A stretch of DNA of 64,000 nucleotides. Origin: Trema orientale (Eukaryota; Streptophyta; Magnoliopsida; Rosales; Cannabaceae). The DNA is taken from contig JXTC01000045.1 of assembly GCA_002914845.1 (NCBI GenBank), forward strand, positions 813,485 through 877,484, written 5' to 3'. Shown in pieces: positions 23,740-35,085 of this stretch (positions within the stretch are counted from its first letter, which is position 1; each line of letters begins with the position of its first letter). The position numbers were made by a program, and so were the translations under genes. The notes beneath the pieces were generated by a model. The model was given only the letters and a program-made list of their open reading frames with translations, did not search any database and was not told the DNA's origin.

Positions 23740-26700
23740 GTTTCTGTAGTGCACTTAACCTCGTAAAAGCGGAATGTACTGGAGAAATTTAAACTTTCTA
23801 TTTAGTTCTGAAAAATACTTTCGTGATACATCCCCTATTTACATTACAGAAATATTTACAACCTGTACAATACAAAACATCATTTTACTTCTTTTGAAAA
23901 CTCCCACAGGGTCAACTATATACATATACATATCAAAAATACATATAAGTTTTTGGGATATCTTTCTTCTTCAAAACTGGCATATGAACCGCATTGGAGT
24001 GGAATAGCTCAGCCAACCTCATCATGCACCCTAATCATCTGCATCACAAGAACTAAATGAGCAATAGCCCAGTAAATGGAAATCCATGCATGCTTATGAA
24101 CATTTTCCACATGAAACTCATTTAGTCTTTGTACCCTTAATTGCCTTGGAAACATTAACATTTAAAGCATATTTGGGCCCCCTCCTTGATAGAGTTCCTA
24201 ACTCAGTGATATAGCAGGCATCCTCTTAATAAATAATATAACATTTGAGGCGTACCCTGTCTTGGAATTACCCTCAAGGGATTTGACCTCCCTCTTGTTT
24301 GGCTTACCCTGTCTTGGAATTACCCTCAAAGGATTTCACCACCTCTACCCACTAGGTCAGCAAGCTAAGAACCATACCCCTCTTTAAAAATAAACAACAT
24401 CTAGGGTAAAGACTCTTTATTCAAATCATTTCCTGTAAATAGATATTTTGTGCACGAAAACATATTGAAAACATAATATGCCTTATGAAAATGCTATAAA
24501 CAGTTTTCAAACATATATCAAACTCAATGCCATACATATATCACCTTTCACATATACAATCATATAAATAGGTCCTTGTGATGCTAGAGTGGAATTTCCA
24601 CTTACCTGGTGTCCAGGAAAGTTAAATGAAAGTGAGAGACAGATTCCTTTCTCCCAGATGCTCGATGTGCTTAAACTCCTGATCATAACATTTCAATCAA
24701 TACCCTTGTCATTGTTTACTCTTAAGTGCCTTTCCTTATGAACACGTCATGTAATTGATAACTAACTGTTACATCTATTGACAATAATACTCCTTACCTT
24801 TTCTTTTCTGTTTATAAGCATGTATTTCCTAGTAATCACCATGGTAGTAAGTTTATCATATCAATACTGTCCTATATATCAAAGTTTAACATTGGTAGCA
24901 ATACCACTACCATGATCACATTATATGAACTTATGTCTAAGAATAATAGCATATCATCCATCTAAATGCATAGTTTAGCTAATCCCATCAGTTTCCTTAT
25001 ATCTCCTCACTTATTTCTATCTTTTACCTTATGTATCACCAATATAGGTCAGTTCCTTATATTCTTCACTAGCTTTCATCTTTTATCTATTGTAATACCC
25101 TTACACACCAGCCATAGGACTATAAGCTGTTATTATAATTCCTAGCTTGCTAGATCACTAAAATGAGTTCTAAACACCATAACCCATTCATGTGTATCAG
25201 TTAACCTTTCCAAAAGTTTTAAATGGAGTATTCTACTTATTAGGTCAGAAATAAACTCTAATAGCACATATCTAGTGATAAGTATAAAAGTAGACTTCAA
25301 ATAGCATAACCATCACATATACAACCTATAAGTGAAATCTACTCACCTGTTTATAAGCAAGGGCTGTTTTATCACTATGCTTGAGAGGCTGCCACTTAGA
25401 ACCAGGGGGTACACGTTGGGGAAGAGGGAGAGGGATGGAAAGCTTCAATTATTTGAGAAAACAAAGAGACACATCAAGAGAAAGAGAGATATGAGAGCTT
25501 TGGCTGTTTAGGGAAAAAGGAGGAAACCAGGAAGAAGAGAGAGAGATGGAGGACGTTTTTGGTTGAAAGAAATGGGGTTAGGAGTATTTATCTTACTTGA
25601 GTTCAGCCACTTGATGGCACAAGTTCCAAGACTAACTTTTATTTTGTCATTAGCCTAAGTATAAGTTAAATTAGAGGCAAATTGTAGGTGCTTATCCATT
25701 TGCTCACACAATTCCCTAGGAGCCAAGGTTGTCTCTTATCTGGTCAATAATCTAGCTATAATCTAGTTTAGGGCTTAATAAAACACTTAATAGTTGTCTC
25801 TAACATGTTATAACTATATGCTTAAACAAATCTCCCTAAATCAGATTAATTTAATACAATGGCCATTAAAGTGTGTGCAACTTTGTCCTTTACTTAAAAG
25901 CTAAAAGAACTTAGCTAATAAGCTATAATTTTCATAACTCATAGGTAAGCAAGGGTTTAAGGTGTGTTTTAGCTCCCTACTTAACTAGAAACTCAAAAAA
26001 TTTTCATTTAAGCACTTCCCATGCCCATTTTCGTAACTTATACCTATACAAGAGGTTAAGATGGGTTTCAGCTCCTAATAGTGTCAAAAACTAAGGAAAA
26101 TGTCAATTAGACACTTATATTACCCATACACACATCAAGCATTCTAAGGTTCTTGAATCGATCTTTCACTGCACATGTATACTCCAAGAATTTCGTTAAT
26201 CAGTTAAGAAACTCAAATCACACTAATAAACATGATTTTCGGCCTATATGCATGTAGAAATAGAAATGCACCTTTAATTAGCATATCTTGAGGTGTATTA
26301 TTGAAAAGTATACTAGTGATAGTTTCTGGGCACTATGACAAGTAAAAACTTAGTTTGGAGTCAAATTTTAGAATTACTCATGAAATTATGAAATCTAGAT
26401 GCAAGAATGTTTATTAGTGGCATGATGCACTTATGAGAACTTTGGGCACTACAGTTTCTGTAGAATGCAATGGTAAATGGAAGAAGATGGAAAGCGGTAA
26501 TTGGGAATGGTTGGGAAGTGGTTTTACCAAAGGCTTTATGGTTGACAGGAGTATCAAGTTTCTTGAATTAGTGAACAAAATTTACAATAGAGCACATATC
26601 GACCAAAGTGTATATAGTATTAAGATAACACATAAGGTCGTTGGTGATATTCATAATAAGACTGCACCAAATCACATTTACGAAGACTCAGATATTGAGG

Positions 26701-28340
26701 ACCTTATGAATTTTTATAGAAATGATCGCGCTATTACTCTGCATGTCATCCTTGAAGAGAATCAAGATAACAGAAAAGCAGTATTTGTCAATGATTATGG
26801 TGATGGCGATGAGTTTAATAATGACAACATTTAACTTGATTTTGAGGGTTGTTCCAATGATGACTATTTTGGATGTCATATCATGGAACAAGTTTCAAAT
26901 AGTGCAAGATCTATTCAGAATGATATTTTTGGTCAATATGAACATTCGTTGTAGATATGTACAGTTAGCATGGAGAATCATGAAGGGATAACTAGTTTTA
27001 ATCCAACACCAGAAAAGAGAGTGCATAACGAAGGAGGTGACAAAGTTACCGAGGAAATAGATAAAGTATGTGAGGCAGGTGAAGAAGTAAACGAGGAGGG
27101 TCACATTATCCCTTACCAAGATGCTGACGTATTTGAGGAAGATGTTACCAGATTCGACTCACAAGTAAGTCCTAGAAGTGGGAGACACGATGGATCTGAT
27201 TTAACAGTGGGTCAACACTTTTCCAGTAAGACCGAATTGAATTATAAGCTGAGTCTCATTGCCATTAATGGGAAATTTGAAATGAAGACAAAAAAATCAA
27301 CCAAATCATTAAAGGAAGTTCGTTGTGTCAATGAAGATTGCTCATGGAGAGTTCGTGCAAGAAAGATGAAAGATTCTAATTTTTTTGTCATTAGGCAATA
27401 TAATTGTGTTCACACTTACTCATTGATGAACCGATTAGTCAATCACAGACAAGCATCTAGTCGTTTGATTGGAGCTCGAATGCAAGGACACTTTAAAGAT
27501 AGTAAGAACCCACCTAACCCGAAAATTCTCATGGGATTTATGCGTGAAGAAATGAAGGTTCAAATGAGTTATTAGAAGGCTTGGAAAGGAAGGCAATGGG
27601 CTCAAAATATGATAAGAGGAACGACTGAAGAAAGTTTTGCCATGCTTCCCTCATACTGCCACATGCTCAAGCGAATTAATCCAGGCACGGTTACTCACAT
27701 CGAGGTTGATTCAGAGAGCACATTCAAGTACATTTTTATGGCTTTTGGAGTGGCTATACGAGGGTTTACATACATGAGAAAAGTTATTGGTATAGATACA
27801 TCATGGATCAAAACGAAACAAAAAGGCGTGTTAATAGTTGCTACTACACAAGATAGTGAGTTTCACACTTACCCGATTGCATGGGGTTTAGTTGATAGTG
27901 AGAACAATGCATCATGGACGTGGTTTTTAGAGAAGCTGTAGGAGTTAATACCTGACAGTCCAGAGATATATTTCATTTCTGATAGGAATCCAAGCATTGA
28001 ATATGCGGTTAGTCATGTTTATACTATGGCTTGTCATGGAGCATGTTATTGGCACGTTAAAATGAATATAAGGCGTCATTATAAAAGTTTTGCTTCGATT
28101 GGAATGTACAAAAATGCTGCTGAAGCGTATCGCATTGAAGAGTTCAATCAACACTTCAATGAGCTCCGCCAAAGATATCCAGGAGTGGCTAGGTACCTAG
28201 AGAAGGACGTGAAGTACAAAAAATGGACTAGAGCTCACTTTGGGGCCAACAGGTACGAAGTTATGACCACTAACATTGTTGAGTCTGTGAAAGCTATGAT
28301 GCGAAAGGCAAAAGAGTATCCTATAACTGCCATGATTAAC
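23722..28340 (+). pseudogene. MULE (Mutator-like) transposase, interrupted and decayed
   Basis: One reading frame resumes at 26,459 after a 2.7-kb LTR insertion and continues to about 28,340. It begins IDPIYV/SVECNGKWKK across the insertion. A MuDR-type N-terminal domain lies at 27,190-27,480 (VGQHFSSKTELNYKLSLIAI...CSWRVRARK), and the MULE transposase core at 27,690-28,300 (GIDTSWIKTKQKGVLIVA, FISDRNPSI, HVKMNIRR). Four in-frame stops (TAA 26,832; TAG about 26,955; TAG 27,573 in an S-Y-stop-K-A-W context; TAG 27,939) are each one G:C to A:T change from a plausible sense codon. The 3' end is cut where the 130-bp repeats start, so the zinc knuckle is missing. Not functional. Confidence 0.88.
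23745..26453. mobile_element. Putative solo LTR, 2,709 bp, inserted in the transposase
   Basis: The insertion begins TGTAGTGCAC and ends GGGCACTACA, a short inverted repeat with TG...CA ends, and is flanked by a perfect 5-bp duplication gtttc at 23,740-23,744 and 26,454-26,458. Removing the insertion and one gtttc restores a continuous transposase frame. These are the hallmarks of an LTR. No gag/pol frame, primer-binding site or second LTR was recognised inside, so a solo LTR is the simplest reading; a non-coding LARD-type element is possible. Inner repeats (taccctgtcttggaattacc) occur at about 24,255 and 24,308. Confidence 0.75.
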
Positions 28341-28621
28341 ACAAGTGTTACTAAGTTATAGTCTAATTATATGTCACATAATCACCTACTACGTTAATTG
28401 CGCATAGACATATTTAAAAAAAAATGTGATTTCTCACTAATTTAAGTAAAATATATTTATTTTAAGTAATTAACACAAGCGATACTAAGTCATAGTACAA
28501 TTATATGTCATGTAGTCACCTACTATGTTAATTATGCACAGACATATTTAATAAAAATGTGATTTCTCACCAATTTAAGTGAAATATATTTATTTTAAAT
28601 AATTAACACAAGTGAAATCAC
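28340..28621. repeat. Two units of the 130-bp MULE repeat
   Basis: Two copies of the unit described at 880-1,795 directly follow the broken end of the transposase. The fusion point lies within attaacacaagtg. Confidence 0.8.
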
Positions 28622-29110
28622 CTTTAGGCAAAATGACAACCTCACAAACCGAATTTAGCAAAATGGCTTTCTTATTGATTTTTAATATTTTTTATTTCAA
28701 TAAATCTAATTAAATCCAATTAACACTAATTAATGGATAATTAACTATTAAGGATCACTAACAATATATATTATATATTATATGACTTAAAGAAAACAGT
28801 AACATAAAAGGAATCCTTCTCTTTTCCCCTGCGTCGTCCAGTATCCCTCTTTTTCTCCTTCAACACTTTTCTTCACTTTCTTTTATCTACAAGTGCAGGT
28901 CTGTAGCAATATTCGTCCATATTCTCTTTTCAACAACCTCTAGACTGCAACCCAATAGAGAAAATGGAAAGTAGTGAAGAGCTTCCACCTATATTGCCAC
29001 ATGAGCTTCCATTGCCGCGTCCATCCAATGAATCCCAACAATTTGTAAAAATTTCAAATTTTTTTGCAAATTTATTTGAATTTCAGTTTGCATAATTTAT
29101 TTAATACTCA
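28622..29110 (+). mobile_element. MULE end with short coding-like exon
   Basis: Terminus ggcaaaatgacaacctc and ~200-bp terminal region as at 20,845 and (inverted) 7,488. Then comes ATG at 28,964 followed by an open segment, MESSEELPPILPHELPLPRP and NESQQFV, to a gt at about 29,047. The inverted copy at 7,053-7,137 conserves the peptide with a few changes. It may be the first exon of a transposon-encoded or captured gene. The rest of the element is not present in the window. Confidence 0.6.
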
Positions 29111-29516
29111 AATTTATTATAAATTTGACATATGGTATACATTTTAAAATGTGTGCTAATTTTTAGTGTAATTTTTATTTATGAAATGTAGACCACGATA
29201 TACATTTAATGCATGAAATTTACACCTTCATATACATTTCATGTGTGAAACAGTAGTGGTCTATATTTTCCCAAAAATAAGTATAAAAATGGATATTTGT
29301 GGAATAAAAATAAAAAACGAGTATTTATAAAAATATGGTTTTGAAAACGAGTGTCAATGAAATTTTCCCAATAGATTATGGTATCTTTTGCAACAGGTAT
29401 TTATTTTCCAAAACACACTATTAAAATATCTGTCTCATCTAATTTCTTAAAAATTATTTATACTTTCTGTTTTCACTATTGAGGATTGAGTCTGATATAT
29501 ATATATATATATATAT
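29111..29516. repeat. Arm of a dispersed inverted repeat (partner 30,885-31,270)
   Basis: The stretch at about 29,120-29,370 (tacatttcatgtgtgaaa, aaaacgagtatttataaaa) is related in reverse orientation to 30,885-31,270 (aaatacccgtttttatacc, ttacacatgaaatgtagacc). No coding frame. Confidence 0.55.
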
Positions 29517-29752
29517 GGGCACCAATCTAGTAGGTATTTTCTTTTACCTATGCATATGTATTAATTTGGCCAATGAAAATTTATCATGCACATTTTTTTA
29601 TAGTAAAAAGTAAGAAAGAGAAATAACATTAATGATGCACGTCTTTTTATGCACCTCATTATAGCCGTTAGATCACCATTAGATGATGATCCAACGGCTA
29701 AAAAAAGTACCTACACATAGGTTAAAAAAAAATACCTACTGGATTAGCAACC
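29517..29752. mobile_element. MITE, Mutator-like, copy 2
   Basis: A 236-bp relative of the elements at 5,215 and 61,260, with the same ends (gggcaccaatctagtaggta and ggattagcaacc) and the same centre (gatgatccaacggct). It is flanked by AT runs. Confidence 0.85.
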
Positions 29753-31290
29753 TATATATATTACTATCCCGCAATAACAAAAAGACTATATCATCTTATG
29801 CTCAAGTCTTTAACTTAAATGTGATAATTAAGTATCTTCAAGTGAAAATAAATTTTTAAAACATTTGTGCAATTTTTCGGACAAATAATATGTCACCGTA
29901 GCATGGTAATTGATGATATGAAATTTAAATTTAAACCAAAATGTGAAGACTAGGACGTTATATAGTTTTTCACTAACATTAACTTATATACGCTTTAGGT
30001 TTATTTTATTTTATGAAGGGCTTCTTGTCATTTTATAATGCTTCAATTAACAATAAGTCTTAATAAATAAGCATAAGTTCCCCCCACCCCACCCCTAAAC
30101 ATTGAATGATATATGTGAGATATCAATAAAGTAACACCACATTTTTAAAATTTGAAATTAAGTAATAATTTTTTACTTTATTAATTCTTTAATAACTAAA
30201 ATTTATGGTAATTGTAACAACGAAATTAGACAAAATATTTGGATGCAAAAAAAAAAAAAAATTACATTGTGCAATATTGCAAGTAAAAATAAATAAATCT
30301 AGATGATAAATTAGTGATATACCAATCAATATTTAATTTTAGAAAGGGAAACTAGGTATAATACAACATTCTATAGTCAGTTTTAGAAAATACACCAATC
30401 CCGATGGTTTTTAGGTAACTACACTCCTTTTAGAAAAAAGAGGCGAAAAAAAAACTTATATATCCTTAAGTCAAAAGCGTTAGACATAGTGTCAAGTACT
30501 AAACAAATGTGTCTGAGAACTCGACGGGAAAAAGAAAAAGAAGTTTGAATGTTTAGCGCTAAACACGAATGTTAAGCAGCGCTATACAAGGTGTATAGCA
30601 ACTCAATTCCTCCTGTCTAGCTAGTTATGGATCTCCATTTGAACATTATGAGTTAGACATGGTATCAGGAGTACTAGACACTAGTGTCAAGAGACGCCAG
30701 ATGAGGTGTCTGGCAACTCGACCTCTTTTGTCTATTCGGAATGTAGACCATTGATAAGATAAGTATTAGCGGTATTTTTATATTTAAAATAATTTAAAAC
30801 TTAAAAGGTGTATTTAACAAAAAATTATTAAGAATTGTGATTTTCTAAAATACACTATGACAAATATGTATTTTATAAAGGGAAAAGTTCATAAATACCC
30901 ATTTTTAAAACCATATTTTCATAATACCCGTTTTTTATTTTTATTTCATAAATACCCGTTTTTATACCTTTTTGGAGAAATGTTGATCACCACTATTTTA
31001 CACATGAAATGTAGACCATGGTATAGATTTCATGCATTAAATGTCTACCGTGGTCCACATTTCATGAATAAAACTTACAATCAAAATTGGCACACATTTT
31101 AAAATGTGTACTGTTCAAATTTTACACATGAAATGTGTACCTCATGGATAAAATTTACATTATAAATGTGGACCACTCATATTTTTCATATAAAATGTGG
31201 ACCATAACAATGAGTATTTTTTAAAGAAGTTTTAAAAACGGGTATTTTTGAAATAAGTTTTAAAAAATGGGTATTAGGTGTAATTTTTAC
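29753..31290. other. AT-rich intergenic stretch, no gene seen
   Basis: Contains the second arm of the inverted repeat (30,885-31,270) and, at 30,470-30,740, a GC-richer stretch with repeated gtgtc/agacac and aactcgac phrases whose nature is unknown. No supported reading frame. Confidence 0.55.
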
Positions 31291-31369
31291 TTTTGCAAAT
31301 GTGTATTTTGCAAAGAACCGAAAAAAAAATTGTTGCTAATATTTTTCTTATAGGAGCGGTAAAGCAAAT

Positions 31370-32018
31370 CATGCATGAAGAGAAAAGCTATACTAGAGCG
31401 CCAGCCTCGTGGCACACTCGTCTGCCTCAGGAGGAAGAAAGCAAAGAAACCAGAGACCTCAAAGCTTGGCACACTCGTCTGTCTCACTCTCCCTCTGTAA
31501 GAATTATACTAACCCCCTTTTATATATTTTAAATCTTTTTCTTTGAGGTCCCTTGTATCTTTCTTCCAAATCCTTAAGTTTCATTTCCGAAATCTCATTT
31601 CATTAGAGGAAACAAAATTGAATTAAACAAATTTGGAGCTCTTTCACGATCTGGGTCTTCTTTCAAATCCACTAATTCTGCATATTTCACTCCTAATTAA
31701 CAGCATCTTGTATAAGCGGGAGCTCTTTTGTTAAAATTAGGGTTTATTACCCCTTTTGCGTGTTAGGGCTCTTTCTTTATTGACTGTGATCTCCACTAAA
31801 ATTGGAGCTTTTTAAGGTTCTGGGGCTTTCTTCTTTCCGTCTCTTGTGAGGGAGATGGGCTCATAAGTTTGATTTTTCTGCGTTTATGAACCTTCTGGTG
31901 TTGCTGGGTTTTCCCTCTTTTTTTTTTTGTTGGGGTTGTGATAGCATAAAGTTGAATACATGCTTCCTTTTTTCGTTGGTTTTGATATGTTGTTGATGGA
32001 ATTCGGGCTGTGAATGTA
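31370..32018 (+). other. Probable leader exon and leader intron of SWP73
   Basis: A GC-richer stretch, 31,370-31,496, is followed by a good donor (ctct|gtaaga). The following 500 bp is T-rich like a plant intron and could end at tgtag near 32,018, 50 bp before the start codon. The leader holds a direct repeat ttggcacactcgtctg (about 31,410 and 31,467). Inferred from composition only. Confidence 0.35.
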
Positions 32019-32068
32019 GGATGTTAGTGGTGTTCTGGTTCTAGATTTGTTTTTGGCTGGAGACAGTT

Positions 32069-34069
32069 ATGTCAATGAACAATAATAACCCACCGAAGAG
32101 CCTTGGGGCCTCTTCGTCGCCTTTTGGTAATGCCAGTATGGTAGCCCCATCTATCGCAAACCCCAATTTTCCACAACCACAAGGTCAACCTCAAATCCCA
32201 GCTGGGTTTCAAGGTCAGTTTCAGCTATCCCAAGCACAGGCCATTGCTCAGGCACAGTCAAAAGCTCAGGCCCATGCCCAAGCTCAGGTCCAGGCAGCTC
32301 AAGCTCAATTCCAAGCGCAGTTGCAGGCTCAGGTTCTCTCCCATAACCAGAACCAAGGCATTATGAACATGGGATCGTCTTCTCCCTCGCTTTCGACGCC
32401 TGGTAGTGCAGGTATGAAACGGATTCCTCAGAAACCTCCGGTTCGCCCTCCGGGTCTTTCCCCTCCGAACATGATGTTGCCTTTGAGAACCATGGAACTT
32501 ACACCTGCGGCTCGTAGAAAGAAGCAGAAACTTCCTGAGAAGCAGTTACAGGACAAAGTGGCAGCCATTCTGCCTGAATCTGCTCTATATACCCAGCTTC
32601 TTGAGTTCGAGTCTCGTGTTGATGCCGCTCTCTCCAGAAAGAAAGTTGACATCCAAGAGGCCCTCAAAACCCCGCCTTGCATTCAGAAAACCCTTCGCAT
32701 TTACGTGTTCAATACTTTTGCAAATCAGATTAGGACGATACCCAAGAAGCCAAATGCTGAGCCTCCTACTTGGACACTTAAAATTGTTGGGCGGCTTTTG
32801 GAAGATGGGATAGATCCTGATCAGCCTGGTGTTGTTCAGAAAACAAACCCCTTCTACCCAAAGTTCTCAGCTTTCTTTAAAAGAGTAACCATTTCGCTGG
32901 ACCAGAGACTATATCCTGACAATCACATTATTATATGGGAAAATGCTCGAACACCTGCACCTCACGAGGGCTTTGAGGTGAAGAGAAAAGGGGATAAAGA
33001 ATTTACTGTGAACATACGATTGGAAATGAATTACATTCCTGAGAAGTTTAAGCTCTCACAACCTTTAATGGAAGTTCTTGGTATTGAAGTTGATACCCGT
33101 CCGAGAATAATAGCTGCTATTTGGCAGTATGTGAAGGCCAGGAAGTTGCAGAACCCACATGACCCCTCGTTTTTCAATTGCGATCCACCCCTTCAGAAAG
33201 TTTTTGGGGAAGATAAGATGAAATTCACCATGGTTTCTCAGAAGATTTCTCAGCATTTGTTCCCTCCACAACCTATTCACTTGGAGCATAAGATCAAGCT
33301 TTCAGGAAATAGTCCGGTGGGAAGTGCTTGTTATGATGTGTTGGTTGATGTACCTTTTCCAATTCAGAGAGAATTGTCTGTTCTTTTGGCCAACTCAGAG
33401 AAGAGCAAGGAGATCGATGCTTGTGATGAAGCAATATGTGGAGCAATAAGAAAAATCCATGAGCACCGCCGGAGGCGGGCTTTCTTCCTTGGGTTTAGTC
33501 AGTCCCCGGTGGAATTTATCAACACATTGATTGAGTCCCAAAGCAAGGATCTGAAGCTTGTATCTGGAGAAGGGAGTCGGAGTGCTGAAAAGGAGCGTCG
33601 CTCAGATTTCTTCAACCAACCGTGGTAAGCCCATCCATTTTTTGTCATTGTTGATTCTCCTCATTTCTCGCATATCAAAACCCCTTACCTTTGTTTTACT
33701 ATAGCATAATCGGTCACATGTAATAATCTGTTGGTCATGGGCTCATGGCTGAATTTGACGAGATGAAAATAAAATTTATGAAGCCCTGTGTCGCAGTAGA
33801 ATAGTGTGCATTGTTAATATTTAGCGCTTTTGGATTATGTTGGAGACCAAACCTGGGAAGTGCTTTATTTTATCACCCCTAAGAACATGCCACTCGGTGG
33901 AAATGTTATATCATTGTCATTTCTTTAGGCCTGATTCCATTTGCATTTAACGATAGAATACGTATAATTCGTGTTTTTTTGTTTTTTCCATATCAGGGTT
34001 GAAGATGCAGTTATCCGTTACTTGAACCGGAAGCCAGTTACTGGAAGCGATGCTCCTGGAAGCGCGTGA
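32069..34069 (+). CDS. SWP73: SWI/SNF complex subunit SWP73/BAF60 (SWIB domain)
   Basis: A 542-aa subunit of the nuclear SWI/SNF chromatin-remodelling complex, homologous to Arabidopsis SWP73A/SWP73B (CHC) and animal BAF60. Two exons: 32,069-33,624 and 33,997-34,069; the junction completes the Trp of [17 protein letters not shown]. The N-terminus (about residues 45-100) is a Gln/Ala-rich tract of AQAQ repeats. A conserved block [20 protein letters not shown] follows, then [19 protein letters not shown]. The SWIB/MDM2 fold is at about 326-395 ([18 protein letters not shown]...[13 protein letters not shown]). The C-terminus has [20 protein letters not shown]. Length and order of blocks match the family. 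Two bases after the TGA a 48-G run begins. The neighbour arrangement recalls Arabidopsis At3g01890, which is followed there by CYP94B2 and SOX. Confidence 0.96.

Positions 34070-34071
<2 letters not shown>

Positions 34072-34119
<48 letters not shown>
34072..34119 (+). repeat. 48-bp poly(G) run in the SWP73 3' UTR
   Basis: An uninterrupted run of 48 G starts two bases after the SWP73 stop codon. Such a long G homopolymer is rare in plant DNA. If real it could fold into G-quadruplex structures in both DNA and mRNA; it could also be an assembly or base-calling artefact. Confidence 0.95.
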
Positions 34120-34120
<1 letters not shown>

Positions 34121-34690
34121 TTCTTGAGCTGTTGATATGGCAGTTTGTTATTTGATCTTTTCACTTGAGAACCAAAGATGGCTTAGCAATTAGCATCATA
34201 TTTATGACTGCAATTTTTGTGTAGGAATGGAGAAAGTAATCAAGATATATGCTCTGCTCTCCCCTTTAACAACTACTACTTATCCTTTGCTTCTGTGATG
34301 GTTATGATTTTATGTACAAATAGGTTATAATAGTTTCATCGATGCTTGATTTGTAACTTAGAAATGTTGTATTTGCTGCTGTCTCAGACGCTGTATTTTG
34401 TGTATTTCAAGTTGGCTTTGATAAATTTCTATTGGATTATTTGACCAAATCCCCCACTATCAACTACAAAAGATCTCTCTTTATCAATTCTATTCTTTTT
34501 CCCACTTGAAATGTTCGTAATTTAGTGTTTTTCTTCTTTTTTCTTTTAAATATAATTTATTCCCCTGAATGAATTATGTCAATGAAGAAGTCAAGGTCAA
34601 CTAAACTGGTCCTTGGTTGCACACTAATGTAGATATGTATGTTTGTCTATTTTTTCAATTCACCGAGTTATTCGAGCAAATAAATTCACC
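34120..34690. other. Downstream flank of SWP73, no gene seen
   Basis: Probably 3' UTR followed by spacer; no supported frame or repeat. Confidence 0.6.
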
Positions 34691-34699
34691 GAGTTTGTA

Positions 34700-35018
34700 T
34701 TTGGAAAGTGGAAACTAATATGAAAACGACACAAACTTAACAAACGACAATAGTGATGGGAAGCGACAATGTTTAAAAATTATCTGACAAAAACATATGA
34801 AATATAACAAACGACTATACTGTGCTTTTTAATTAAAAAGAAAATCGATAAAAAAAACCTAATTAAGAACGACAATAACATTCAGACGACGAAAACGTAT
34901 ATAAAAAAAAAAATACAAAATTTAGGACCAGACAACGTGAAAACGACAGAAGCACCATAAAACGACAATAAATACTTACAAACGACGACGAATCTAAAAA
35001 ACGACAACAATTATTTTG
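34700..35018. promoter_or_regulatory. Cluster of ACGACA motifs upstream of FIGL1
   Basis: About a dozen copies of (A)ACGAC, mostly aaacgaca(a/c), occur at irregular spacing of 15-40 bp in an otherwise AT-rich stretch that ends about 70 bp before the FIGL1 start. All are in the same orientation. A similar cluster, mostly in the opposite orientation (gtcgttt), precedes SUS1 at 62,600-62,760. It could be a transcription-factor site array or decayed tandem repeat. Confidence 0.45.
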
Positions 35019-35085
35019 ATTTACTTCTTTTTGAAGAAGCGGGAGTGAGGGAGGGGGAAGATTGAAGAAGAAAGGAAAAGGAAAA

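Noticed and set aside
26688..27119. Minus-strand frames over the transposase
   Set aside because: They are antisense shadows of the MULE transposase and show no domain.
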